This document shows positions 8,417 to 16,964 of a stretch of 64,000 nucleotides of DNA, in pieces (positions within the stretch are counted from its first letter, which is position 1; every line of letters starts with the position of its first letter). This DNA is from Variovorax sp. PAMC28562 (lineage in GTDB: Bacteria > Pseudomonadota > Gammaproteobacteria > Burkholderiales > Burkholderiaceae_C). The translations under genes and the position numbers were made by a program. The notes beneath the pieces were generated by a model that saw nothing but the letters and a program-made list of their open reading frames with translations, was not told the origin of the DNA and did no database searches. The stretch covers positions 2,367,501 through 2,431,500 of the forward strand of contig NZ_CP060296.1 of the NCBI RefSeq assembly GCF_014303735.1, given 5' to 3'.

Positions 8417-9670
8417 GTGAAAAAGTACATCCCCTCGTTCTTGCGCCACGTCGGCCCGGGTGTCGTCACGGGTGCGGCCGACGACGACCCGTCGGGCATC
8501 GCGACGTACACGCAGGCGGGTGCGCAGTTCGGCACCGGGCTGCTGTGGACGGTGTTCTTGTCGCTGCCTTTCATGATCGCCATCCAGCTGGTGTCGGCCC
8601 GCATCGGCCGCGTCACCGGCAAGGGCGTCGCGGCCAATTTGCGGCAGCACCTGCCAGCGCCATTGCTGCTGGGACTGGTCGGCTTGCTGGTGGTGGCTAA
8701 CACCATCAACATCGCGGCCGACATCGCGGCGATGGGCGAGTCGCTCAAGCTCGTCATCGGCGGCTCGGCGCACTTTCATTCGCTGATGTTCGGGGTGATC
8801 ACGGTGCTGCTGCAAGTCTTCGTGCCTTACAGAAAGCTGGCGCATGTACTCAAGTGGCTGACGTTGACGCTCTTCGCCTACGTCGCCACAGTGTTGGCGG
8901 TGCACGTGGACTGGGGCCGGGTCTTGTATGACCTGGTGGTGCCCAAGCTGCAGTTCGACGGCGGCTACTGGATGATGATCGTCGCGCTGCTCGGGACCAC
9001 GATTTCGCCCTATCTGTTCTTCTGGCAGGCCTCGCAGGAGGTCGAAGAACTACGGCTCAAAGGAGGTGAGCGCGGCACCGACGATGCAGTGAAGCGCGAC
9101 CTGGCCCGCGTCAAGCAGGACACCTGGATCGGCATGACCTTCTCCAACATCATCGCGTTCTTCGTGATGGTGGTGGGTGCGTCGGTGCTGTATGCCGGCG
9201 GGGTGCACGACATCACTTCGGCCGCGCAAGCCGCGGAGGCATTGCGCCCGCTGGCCGGCGACTTCGCCTTCTGGCTTTTTGCCGGCGGCATTATCGCTAC
9301 CGGCTTGCTGGCGGTGCCGGTGCTCGCGTCATCAGCTGCCTACGCCGTCGCCGAGGCGTTTGGATGGGAAGAGGGGCTGGAGCGGCACTGGCGCGAGGCC
9401 AAGCAGTTCTACGCGATCATCACCGTGGCGACGCTGGTCGGCACGGCCCTCGGCTTCACGCCGATCGATCCGATGAAGGCGCTCTACTGGAGCGCAGTCA
9501 TCAACGGTGTGGTGGCGGTGCCGATCATGGCGGCGATGATGGTGCTGACGACACGCGCCGACGTCATGGGTCGATTCACTTCAGGTCGCAAGACGCGCTG
9601 GTTGGGGTGGGGTGGGACCGCGTTGATGGGGTTTGCAGCGTTGATGATGGGGTGGGATCTGGTGCATTGA
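8417..9670 (+). CDS. Nramp-family (NRAMP-like) divalent metal transporter
   Basis: The protein has 417 residues from GTG 8417, chosen because recognisable Nramp sequence starts right there (KKYIPSFLRHVGPG) and upstream codons look non-coding. About 11 hydrophobic segments are visible. The transmembrane-1 motif reads DDDPSGIATYTQAG, equivalent to the canonical DPGN region. In the transmembrane-6 equivalent (LLGTTISPYLFFWQASQE) the metal-liganding Met of canonical MPH is absent. Family members couple divalent metal uptake (Mn, Fe) to protons; the altered site means the metal here could differ. No metal-linked regulator or operator was identified beside it. Confidence 0.8.
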   Translation: MKKYIPSFLRHVGPGVVTGAADDDPSGIATYTQAGAQFGTGLLWTVFLSLPFMIAIQLVSARIGRVTGKGVAANLRQHLPAPLLLGLVGLLVVANTINIAADIAAMGESLKLVIGGSAHFHSLMFGVITVLLQVFVPYRKLAHVLKWLTLTLFAYVATVLAVHVDWGRVLYDLVVPKLQFDGGYWMMIVALLGTTISPYLFFWQASQEVEELRLKGGERGTDDAVKRDLARVKQDTWIGMTFSNIIAFFVMVVGASVLYAGGVHDITSAAQAAEALRPLAGDFAFWLFAGGIIATGLLAVPVLASSAAYAVAEAFGWEEGLERHWREAKQFYAIITVATLVGTALGFTPIDPMKALYWSAVINGVVAVPIMAAMMVLTTRADVMGRFTSGRKTRWLGWGGTALMGFAALMMGWDLVH

Positions 9671-9755
9671 TGGTGCCACGCGTCGGCTGCGCCTTCACCG
9701 TGGAGGCGACGCCCGCTGAGCAGCTTGCCGGCAAAGCGCCAACGAACATCAAAGC

Positions 9756-9920
9756 TCACTCGACAAAGGTCGTCGACAAGCGCGGCAGGACCACAAGCCA
9801 AGCCAAGCCGGCGTTGAGAGCAACGTAAATGGTGACCGCGCCAACAATCTTCTTGTCGTATTTCGTGGAGTGGTTCGGAATGTTTGCTTCTGGCCCGTCA
9901 AACGTCTTTCCCCGCAGCAT
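9756..9920 (-). CDS. Possible 54-residue single-span membrane protein overlapping DUF4188 gene
   Basis: An ATG at 9920 on the minus strand lies within the last codons of the DUF4188 gene in another frame (overlap 9898-9920) and runs to TGA at 9756. The product begins MLRGKTFDGPEANIPN, has a basic stretch (STKYDKKIVG), then one hydrophobic span (AVTIYVALNAGLAWLVVL) and a short tail. The positive-inside pattern and clean hydrophobic helix look protein-like, and the overlap suggests translational coupling. No ribosome site stands out and I recognise no family, so it remains a candidate. Confidence 0.4.
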   Translation of the reverse strand: MLRGKTFDGPEANIPNHSTKYDKKIVGAVTIYVALNAGLAWLVVLPRLSTTFVE

Positions 9921-10377
9921 TCAGTCTGCCAGAGGCTGTCTGTCTTCCCCCTGTCGCCGCCCTTAGATTGCCTGCGCGACCTAGGCCGAAAGCTGGCATG
10001 TTGACGTATACGTTTTCGTAGCTTCCCGAAGTCGCAGAGTAGGTTTCATGCCAAATTCCGACCGATCCATCCGTTCCGATCGTCTTGTTGAAGGCTTTCC
10101 ACGCAGGGAGATGCTCGGCGGTTCGCAACTTCGCATAGGCCATTAGCTGTTCCATCGACCGCCAGTACTGGACCATGATCGTCGTGCGCGCGAACCACAT
10201 CTCGGCATGGATAAAGCCGAGCTCCGGCTGACGATGAAGCTCGACGAGCATGCGAGGCATCGCGCGGATCACCGGGAGCCACTTGTGAATCTTAAGAGGT
10301 GCATTGATCCGCACGCCGATCATGAACACAACGAAGTCACCTTCCAGGTCTGCGGTCATCCGTTCACATCGAATCAT
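9898..10377 (-). CDS. DUF4188 domain protein (monooxygenase-like, dimeric alpha/beta-barrel type)
   Basis: The protein has 159 residues. It is recognised by the DUF4188 core: FVVFMIGVRINAPLKIHKW, then MPRMLVELHRQPELGF, the strongly conserved FARTTIMVQYWRSMEQLMAYA, HLPAWKAFNK and GIWHETY, and a late YVNMPAFGLG. The family has a ferredoxin-like fold related to small heme-degrading or antibiotic-biosynthesis monooxygenases, but the reaction is not established. ATG 10359 (seventh codon) is an alternative start; neither has a strong ribosome site. The 3' end overlaps a possible small membrane-protein frame. Confidence 0.85.
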   Translation of the reverse strand: MIRCERMTADLEGDFVVFMIGVRINAPLKIHKWLPVIRAMPRMLVELHRQPELGFIHAEMWFARTTIMVQYWRSMEQLMAYAKLRTAEHLPAWKAFNKTIGTDGSVGIWHETYSATSGSYENVYVNMPAFGLGRAGNLRAATGGRQTASGRLNAAGKDV

Positions 10378-10676
10378 GATGTTTTCTCAGGTGTCATGTA
10401 GCGATTCTCGCGAGACGAAGAGCTGCTTCTGGCCAGACCCCGCCACATCCGACAAGACGGCAATGACCCATCGCCCCTGTATCGAGACTTCGTGTCCACG
10501 TATTGAGATGTCATCGCGCAACTTCTTGATCCTGCTCAAGTGCCCCCTCGCAGTCGTTTCATAGAATTTTTGAAATTATTTACGTTCCTCATGCAGCGGT
10601 CTCGCTGACCCGCCAAAAATCCAATTCGTCCCTCGCTCATTCGGTCCGAACAGGACCCACACCCCAGGAGTTCAAC
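10378..10676. other. Divergent intergenic region (DUF4188 / Met-rich lipoprotein)
   Basis: About 300 bp separate the divergent starts at 10377 (minus) and 10677 (plus), so promoters for both should lie here. An AT-rich patch around 10560-10585 is the most promoter-like part, but I cannot assign clear -35/-10 hexamers. A short hairpin GGTCC-N5-GGACC lies ~30 bp before the lipoprotein start, which has an AGGAG ribosome site. No gene is seen. Confidence 0.35.
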
Positions 10677-11120
10677 ATGACCCCCGTTCGTACCCTCGTT
10701 GCACTGTCCGCTGCCGTACTCGCAAGCGCCTGCGCAAGCCCTGGCTCGGTCAATGCACCGCCGCCTTCGTCCAACGTGGCGGACACCGGCGCGGCCGCAT
10801 CCATGACCCCGATGGAACCCCGCATGAAGGCGATGCAGGAGATGCACCAGAAGATGATGAACGCCAAGACCCCCGAGGAGCGCAGCGCGCTGATGGCCGA
10901 TCACATGAAGGCCATGCAGGGCGGCATGAGCATGATGAAGGGCATGAGCGCTATGGATGGCAAAGGGTCCATGGAGGGCATGGGCGCGATGGCCGATACC
11001 AAGGGCATGCCGGCCGACATGGCCAAACATCACAAGACGATGGAACAGCGCATGACCACGATGCAAATGATGATGGAAATGATGATGGACCGGATGCCGC
11101 CGGCGTCCATGAAGCAGTGA
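10677..11120 (+). CDS. Methionine-rich lipoprotein, possibly metal-binding
   Basis: The protein has 147 residues, preceded by AGGAG. A lipoprotein signal ends in LASAC (Cys19). The mature part contains very many methionines (32 Met in the whole protein), often in MxxM, MM or MMM clusters with neighbouring His (MQEMHQKMM, MAKHHKTMEQRM), and looks like one long helical region. Clustered Met/His in exported proteins is a known pattern for Cu(I)/Ag(I) binding (compare CopK-, PcoE- or CusF-type sites), so a periplasmic copper-buffering role is a reasonable inference, not shown. The DUF302 frame follows directly in the same reading frame after its TGA. Confidence 0.65.
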   Translation: MTPVRTLVALSAAVLASACASPGSVNAPPPSSNVADTGAAASMTPMEPRMKAMQEMHQKMMNAKTPEERSALMADHMKAMQGGMSMMKGMSAMDGKGSMEGMGAMADTKGMPADMAKHHKTMEQRMTTMQMMMEMMMDRMPPASMKQ

Positions 11121-11192
11121 ACCGCCCATGAATCACCCACCACCGGTCTCGGTCTCTCCGAAGGTCTGACCTTTCCGCAGGCAATCGCGACA

Positions 11193-11549
11193 GTGACCGA
11201 CGCGCTGAAGGGAGAAGGCTTCGGCATCCTGACCGACATCGATGTGCAGGCCACGATGAAGGCCAAGCTCGGAATAGACGGGCGGCCATACCGGATTCTC
11301 GGCGCCTGCAATCCGCCGCTGGCGCATCGCGCACTTCTCGCCGAGCCCGACATCGGCTTGCTGCTGCCGTGTAACGTGGTCGTGCGCGAAGCGGAAGATG
11401 GCGGTTTTGTCGTCGGGTTCATGGACCCCGTCGCGGTGCTGCAAATGGCCACTGATCCCGAGATTGGCCGCGTCGCACGCGAGGTGCGCCAGAGGCTGGA
11501 CCGAGTACGGTCGGCGTTGATTGACCGGGACACTGCCGCGAAATCGTGA
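11193..11549 (+). CDS. DUF302 domain protein, start disturbed
   Basis: 118 residues from GTG 11193 match most of a DUF302 domain ([55 protein letters not shown]). Family members are small (~125-130 residues) and normally include a strand and helix before this point. That missing part is readable upstream ([21 protein letters not shown]) in the same frame, but no ATG precedes it; the only nearby ATG (11128) is out of frame and stops after 13 codons. Either the gene uses the internal GTG, or a one-base indel in the CACCCACCACC stretch (11134-11144) has broken it. Function of the family is unknown. Confidence 0.6.
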   Translation: MTDALKGEGFGILTDIDVQATMKAKLGIDGRPYRILGACNPPLAHRALLAEPDIGLLLPCNVVVREAEDGGFVVGFMDPVAVLQMATDPEIGRVAREVRQRLDRVRSALIDRDTAAKS

Positions 11550-11778
11550 AGGCGCGGACAGGCCGCTAGCCTCAAACTTTTTCGAGCTCTGTCCGAACCC
11601 CCCGCCGCCTTGGCGCAACAATTGCTCGTTGCTCAACGTAAACCTCAGGGTTTCCCCGCAGGCCCAATACCGTTGAGCACATACCGAATATGGTCGAGAC
11701 GATATAAGTTGCGCGGCAGAGGCCGGTAACTTCCGGCGTTGGTCCCCACGTCACACGCACAGCGAGCTGCCAACGAGC

Positions 11779-13437
11779 ATGAGCATCCAGAGTTCCACCC
11801 AACCGATCCGGTTCTTTCACCGCGGCAAAGTCGTCGAAGTGCGCGGCACGCATCCGACGCGATCGGTGCTCGACTGGCTGCGCGAAGACGCCCGCTGCAC
11901 CGGCACCAAAGAAGGCTGCAACGAAGGCGATTGCGGTGCATGCACCGTGGTGATCGGCGAGCTGGCCGGCGCGGGGAATGTGTCGGGCGAGGGCGCGGTG
12001 GGCGGCCTGAACTTGCAGACCGTCAACGCCTGCATCCAGTTCCTGCCGACGCTGCACGGCAAGGCGCTCTTCACGGTCGAAGATTTGAAGTCCCAGTGCG
12101 AGATGCAGCGCGACCCGGCGCAGCATGAAAAGCACGCGGTGCGGCAGTTGCACCCGGTGCAGCAGGCGATGGTCGACTGCCACGGTTCGCAATGCGGCTT
12201 TTGTACGCCCGGCTTCGTGATGTCGCTTTGGTCGACGTATGAACACCACCAGGCTGGCGGCACCCAGCCGACGCGCCAGCAACTGGCCGACGACCTGTCG
12301 GGCAACCTGTGCCGCTGCACCGGCTACCGGCCGATTCTCGATGCCGGCCAGCGCATGTTCGACTTGCCGGCGGTCCGGCTCGATACGGCTCCGGCCGTCG
12401 CCGCGTTGACGGGCCTGCAGCGCGAAACCACCTTCACTTACGCAGCGCCGTGGACAGGCAACCTGGCGGGCGCCGCGACCGCTTCCGGCACGACGCTCCC
12501 GCGCATCGACCGCTACCACGCCCCCAAAACGCTCGATGAACTGGCGACTCTGCGCGAGCAGAACCCGAAGGCGCAATTGCTCGCCGGCTCGACCGACGTC
12601 GGCCTGTGGGTCAACAAGCAGTTTCGCGACCTGGGCGACATCATCTACGTCGGCGATGTCGGTGCGATGAAGGTCGTCGAGGAGCGCGGCGACACCCTGT
12701 ACATCGGCGCTGGCGCCTCGCTCGAATCGGCCTACGGCGCACTCGCGCAACGCGTGCCCGCGCTCACCGACGTGTGGCTGCGCTTCGCGTCGCCGCCGAT
12801 CCGCCATGCCGGCACCATGGGCGGCAACGTGGCCAATGGCTCGCCCATCGGCGACTCGCCGCCGGTGCTGATGGCGCTCGATGCCGACATCGAATTGCGC
12901 CGCGGTGAACACGTCCGCTGGATGCCACTCTCCGAGTTCTACATCGACTACATGAAGAGCCACATGCAACCGGGCGAATTCGTGCAGGGCCTGGTCGTGC
13001 CCCTGGTTGCGATGCGTCGGCAGGTGCGCGTCTACAAGATCAGCAAGCGCTTCGATTGCGACATCTCTGCCTTGTGTGCCGGCTTCGCGATCGAGCTCGA
13101 TGGGGACATCGTCAAGGAAGTGCGGCTTGCTTTCGGCGGCATGGCCGCGACGGTGAAACGCGCGGCGCAGGCAGAAGCTGCCCTCGTCGGCAAGCCGTGG
13201 TCGCAGGTCAGCGTCAAAGCGGCAAAGCTCGCCTTGGCGCAAGACTTCAAGCCGCTGTCGGACATGCGGGCTTCGGCCGCATACCGCCTGCAAGTCGCGC
13301 AAAACCTGATCCAGCGGCTGTGGCTCGAAACCCGGACGCAGAATGCGTTGCCTGCCGAGGCGACCAGCGTGTGGAGCGTGATGCCGCACATTACAGCCGT
13401 CGCCGCAGTCACCGCTGTTCCAGGAGCCGTCGCATGA
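11779..13437 (+). CDS. xdhA: Xanthine dehydrogenase small subunit (2Fe-2S / FAD)
   Basis: The protein has 552 residues, slightly longer than the usual ~480-500. The N-terminal ferredoxin domain carries Cys47, Cys52, Cys55 (GCNEGDCGACTV) and Cys85. The second iron-sulfur domain carries Cys139, Cys142 (SQCGFCTPG) and Cys178, Cys180 (NLCRCTGYRPI). From ~residue 240 comes the FAD domain (LLAGSTDVGLWV, GTMGGNVANGSPIGDSPP), then the CO-dehydrogenase-flavoprotein C-terminal domain. It passes electrons from the molybdenum subunit to NAD+ in the oxidation of hypoxanthine and xanthine to urate. Its TGA overlaps the ATG of xdhB by four bases, so the two are translationally coupled. It opens the purine island. 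Confidence 0.95.
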   Translation: MSIQSSTQPIRFFHRGKVVEVRGTHPTRSVLDWLREDARCTGTKEGCNEGDCGACTVVIGELAGAGNVSGEGAVGGLNLQTVNACIQFLPTLHGKALFTVEDLKSQCEMQRDPAQHEKHAVRQLHPVQQAMVDCHGSQCGFCTPGFVMSLWSTYEHHQAGGTQPTRQQLADDLSGNLCRCTGYRPILDAGQRMFDLPAVRLDTAPAVAALTGLQRETTFTYAAPWTGNLAGAATASGTTLPRIDRYHAPKTLDELATLREQNPKAQLLAGSTDVGLWVNKQFRDLGDIIYVGDVGAMKVVEERGDTLYIGAGASLESAYGALAQRVPALTDVWLRFASPPIRHAGTMGGNVANGSPIGDSPPVLMALDADIELRRGEHVRWMPLSEFYIDYMKSHMQPGEFVQGLVVPLVAMRRQVRVYKISKRFDCDISALCAGFAIELDGDIVKEVRLAFGGMAATVKRAAQAEAALVGKPWSQVSVKAAKLALAQDFKPLSDMRASAAYRLQVAQNLIQRLWLETRTQNALPAEATSVWSVMPHITAVAAVTAVPGAVA

Positions 13438-15881
13438 ACAAGCCCATCGACGCCGCGCTCCTGCAGCCGGCCGAGGCCTTTACCGACTACCTCAAGAACA
13501 CAGCGGCCCGCATCGACAAAGTCGCAGAAGCCAAGGCGCAGGAAGACGGCGCCCGCGTCGGCATCAGCCGGCCGCACGAGTCGGCTCATCTGCATGTGGC
13601 GGGCGAGGCAACCTACATCGACGACATTCCGGAACTGGCCGGCACGCTGCATTGCGCGCTGGGCCTGTCCCCGGTCGCCAATGGCCGGCTGACCTCCGTG
13701 TCGCTCGACGCCATCCGAGCCATGCCCGGCGTGGTGGACGTTCTGACGGCCAACGACATCCCGGGCACCAACGATTGCGGCTCGATCGTTCACGACGACC
13801 CGATCCTCTGCGCCATCGAAAAGCACGACGATGGATCTTCGTGGGGCGACATCCGCTACATCGGCCAGCCGGTGTTCGCGGTCATCGCCGAAACGCGGGA
13901 TGCGGCGCGCCGTGCCGCCGCGCGCGCGAAAGACGCGCTGATCATCGAAGCCGTGCCGCCCGTGCTCACGCCGCAAGACGCGCACGCCAGGGGCCAGTAC
14001 GTCGTGCCGCCGATACACGTCATCCGCGAAACGAACGACGGTGGCGCACGCGGCGCCATCGACCGCGCGCCACACAAGCTCAAGGCGACGCTCGACGTCG
14101 GCGGGCAGGAGCAGTTCTATCTGGAAGGGCAGATCAGCTACGCCATCCCCAAAGAGGGCGGCGCGATGCATGTGTACTGCTCGACGCAGCACCCGAGCGA
14201 AATGCAGCACCTGGTGGCGCACGCGTTGCATCTGCATGCAAATGAAGTGCATGTCGAGTGCCGGCGCATGGGCGGCGGTTTCGGCGGCAAGGAATCGCAG
14301 TCGGCCATCTTCGCGTGCGTGGCGTCGGTTGCGGCGCACAAGCTGCAGAGGCCGGTCAAATTGCGGCTTGACCGCGACGACGACTTCATGATCACCGGTC
14401 GACGCCACTGCTTCTGGTACGAGTACGAAGTCGGCTACGACGACGAAGGCCGAGTGCTCGGCGTCGAGATCACGATGGTGTCGCGTGCCGGCCACTCCGC
14501 CGATCTGTCGGGCCCGGTGATGACGCGTGCGCTGTGCCACTTCGACAACGCCTACTGGTTGCCCGACGTGGCCATGCACGGCTTCTCCGGCAAGACCAAC
14601 ACGCAGAGCAACACGGCCTTTCGCGGCTTCGGCGGGCCGCAAGGCGCCATCGCGATCGAGAACATCCTCGACACGGTAGCGCGCAAGCTGGAGCGCGATC
14701 CGCTTGATGTGCGGCGCATCAATTTCTACGGCAAGACCGAAAACAACGTCACGCCCTACAAGCAGGTGGTGACCGACAACATCATTCACGAGCTGGTCGC
14801 GCAGCTCGAAGAAAGCAGCGACTACCGTGCCCGCCGCGCCGAGATCGCAGGCTTCAATCTGAAGAGCGAAGTCTTGAAGCGCGGCATCGCATTGGCGCCG
14901 CTGAAGTTCGGCATCTCGTTCAACGTGAAGCACTTCAACCAGGCCGGCGCGCTGGTCCATGTGTACACCGACGGATCGATCCTGGTGAACCACGGCGGCA
15001 CCGAGATGGGCCAGGGCCTGAACACCAAGGTCGCGCAGGTGGTCGCACACGAACTGGGCGTCAACTGCGAGAGCGTGCGGGCCACCGCGACCGACACCAC
15101 CAAGGTCGCCAACACGTCGGCCACCGCCGCATCGACCGGCGCCGACCTGAACGGCAAGGCGGCACAAGACGCGGCACGGCAAATTCGCGAACGGCTGGCG
15201 GTTTGCGCTGCGGCGCGCCACGGAGGCGATGCCAAGGACGTGCGCTTTGCCAACGACAAGGTCGAGGTCAACGGCCGTACGCTGTCTTTTGCGACCGTCG
15301 TCGGCGAGGCGTACCTGGACCGCGTGCAGTTGTGGTCCGACGGCTTCTACGCCACGCCCGGCCTCAGCTGGGACAAGGAAAAGATGGAAGGCCGGCCGTT
15401 TTTCTATTTCGCCTACGGTGCGGCTGTGAGTGAGGTGATCGTCGACACGCTGACCGGCGAATGGAAGCTGCTGCGCGCCGACATCCTGCACGACGCCGGC
15501 AGGTCGCTCAACCCGGCCATCGACATCGGCCAGATCGAGGGCGCCTTCATCCAGGGCATGGGCTGGCTCACCACCGAAGAACTGGTATGGCACCCGCAGA
15601 GCGGCAAGCTGACCACGCACGCCCCCAGCACCTACAAGATCCCGACGGCCAACGATTGCCCGCCGGTCTTCAACGTCAAGCTGTTCGAAGGCGACAACTT
15701 CGAAGACTCGATCCACCGCAGCAAAGCGGTCGGCGAGCCGCCGTTGCTGCTGCCTTTTTCGGTGTTCTTCGCGATTCGCGATGCGGTGTCGGCGGTGGCC
15801 GACCACAAGGTCGATCCGCCGCTGCGGTCGCCCGCCACCAGCGAGGCGATCCTGGCCGCGATCACTGCCGTTCAAGCATAG
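13434..15881 (+). CDS. xdhB: Xanthine dehydrogenase large subunit (molybdopterin-binding)
   Basis: The protein has 815 residues, normal for XdhB (~780-820), starting at ATG 13434 with CAGGAG upstream. It shows HVAGEATYIDDIP at the N-terminus, the RMGGGFGGKE cofactor motif (~residues 275-284), AFRGFGGPQG and GQIEGAFIQGMGW. The catalytic glutamate family members use is Glu768 in KAVGEPPLLL. It binds the molybdenum cofactor and hydroxylates hypoxanthine and xanthine in the cytoplasm. XdhC, the chaperone that inserts sulfurated cofactor and usually follows xdhB, is not in this window; a LysR gene occupies its place. Confidence 0.95.
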   Translation: MNKPIDAALLQPAEAFTDYLKNTAARIDKVAEAKAQEDGARVGISRPHESAHLHVAGEATYIDDIPELAGTLHCALGLSPVANGRLTSVSLDAIRAMPGVVDVLTANDIPGTNDCGSIVHDDPILCAIEKHDDGSSWGDIRYIGQPVFAVIAETRDAARRAAARAKDALIIEAVPPVLTPQDAHARGQYVVPPIHVIRETNDGGARGAIDRAPHKLKATLDVGGQEQFYLEGQISYAIPKEGGAMHVYCSTQHPSEMQHLVAHALHLHANEVHVECRRMGGGFGGKESQSAIFACVASVAAHKLQRPVKLRLDRDDDFMITGRRHCFWYEYEVGYDDEGRVLGVEITMVSRAGHSADLSGPVMTRALCHFDNAYWLPDVAMHGFSGKTNTQSNTAFRGFGGPQGAIAIENILDTVARKLERDPLDVRRINFYGKTENNVTPYKQVVTDNIIHELVAQLEESSDYRARRAEIAGFNLKSEVLKRGIALAPLKFGISFNVKHFNQAGALVHVYTDGSILVNHGGTEMGQGLNTKVAQVVAHELGVNCESVRATATDTTKVANTSATAASTGADLNGKAAQDAARQIRERLAVCAAARHGGDAKDVRFANDKVEVNGRTLSFATVVGEAYLDRVQLWSDGFYATPGLSWDKEKMEGRPFFYFAYGAAVSEVIVDTLTGEWKLLRADILHDAGRSLNPAIDIGQIEGAFIQGMGWLTTEELVWHPQSGKLTTHAPSTYKIPTANDCPPVFNVKLFEGDNFEDSIHRSKAVGEPPLLLPFSVFFAIRDAVSAVADHKVDPPLRSPATSEAILAAITAVQA

Positions 15882-15962
15882 GCAGCCGTAGACTTCGCAG
15901 CATGTTCGCACCGATGCCCATGCTCGAATCAACGCCTCTTTTTGCTGTGGAGGCGAGCCGTC

Positions 15963-16964
15963 ATGCGTGACCAGGCGCTTTTCGACAAGATCGATCTTCA
16001 CTTGATCCGCGTGCTTCATACCGTGTTGACCGACCGCAGCGTTTCACGGGCCGCCATTCGCCTTGGCATGTACCAGCCGGCCGTCTCCGCAGCCCTCAAG
16101 CGACTGCGCGACCTGTCGGGCGATCCGCTGCTGGTGCGCTCTGGCTCCGGCATGGTGCCGACCGATGCGGGCCTGCGGATGATCGAGCCCGCCGCCGCCA
16201 TCCTGCGCGCCGCCGAGGTGCTGTTCACCGATGCACGTGGCTTTGATCCGCGCACCGCCACGAGCACCTTTCGCATCGCCGCCAGCGACTACCTCGACCC
16301 GCTTTTTCTGCCGATGCTGGTGGCGCAGATCAAGAGCCAGGCGCCGATGTGCCGCATCGAGATCCATCCGCTGTCGCCGGACTCCAACTACCACGGCCAC
16401 CTGTCGCTCGGCCACGTCGACCTGGTCATCGGCAACTGGCTGAAGCCGCCGGAAGACCTGCACATGGCGCGGCTCTTCGGCGATGAGATCGTCTCGCTCA
16501 TCAACAAGGATCACCCTGCCGCGCGGCGCGGCTGGGACGTCGACACCTGGCTTGCTGCCGAGCACATCGCGCCGACGCCGACGCACCCCGGCGCGCGGGG
16601 CATCATCGACCAGATGCTCGATGCGTTGAAGCTGGAGCGCAACATCACCGCGCGCTGCGCCCACTTCAGCCTGATCCCCGACATGGTGGCATCCAGCTTG
16701 CTCGTACTGACCACCGGACGCCAGTATTGCGAACGTTTCATCCCGCGCTTGCCGTTGCAGATCGTCGAGTGCCCGGTGACGCTGCCGCGCCTCATGTACT
16801 ACCAGCTGTGGCACGAGCGCACGCACTCGTCGAGCTCGGCGCGCTGGCTGCGCGAGACCACCAAGTCGGTCGCCGCGTCGTTGCGGCCGCCGCCTGGTTC
16901 CGGTGTCGTCGCAGCCGACAAAAAGAATCCTTCGACAACCCCCACGAGCCCCACCAAGGTATGA
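15963..16964 (+). CDS. LysR-family transcriptional regulator of the purine island
   Basis: The protein has 333 residues from ATG 15963, with a GTGGAGG ribosome site upstream. The N-terminal winged HTH reads LIRVLHTVLTDRSVSRAAIRLG then QPAVSAALKRLRDLSGDPLLVRSG, typical of LysR with conserved Gln, Ser and Ala positions. The rest is the periplasmic-binding-like effector domain. It lies co-directionally between xdhB and the importer, and its TGA overlaps the ATG of the ATPase gene by four bases, so it is expressed in the same transcript as part of the operon. By position it probably senses a purine or purine product and controls xdhAB and the transporter; the effector is unknown. Confidence 0.85.
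   Translation: MRDQALFDKIDLHLIRVLHTVLTDRSVSRAAIRLGMYQPAVSAALKRLRDLSGDPLLVRSGSGMVPTDAGLRMIEPAAAILRAAEVLFTDARGFDPRTATSTFRIAASDYLDPLFLPMLVAQIKSQAPMCRIEIHPLSPDSNYHGHLSLGHVDLVIGNWLKPPEDLHMARLFGDEIVSLINKDHPAARRGWDVDTWLAAEHIAPTPTHPGARGIIDQMLDALKLERNITARCAHFSLIPDMVASSLLVLTTGRQYCERFIPRLPLQIVECPVTLPRLMYYQLWHERTHSSSSARWLRETTKSVAASLRPPPGSGVVAADKKNPSTTPTSPTKV

Noticed and set aside
11683..11708. ACC-N6-GGT and TATAAG upstream of xdhA as LysR site and -10 element
   Set aside because: The arms are only three bases and no -35 hexamer lies at proper spacing; too weak to report as a site.
13032..16019. 995-codon open frame on the minus strand opposite xdhB
   Set aside because: It is a shadow of a GC-rich gene; composition is His/Arg/Val-heavy, there are no domain motifs, and the plus strand holds an unmistakable xdhB.
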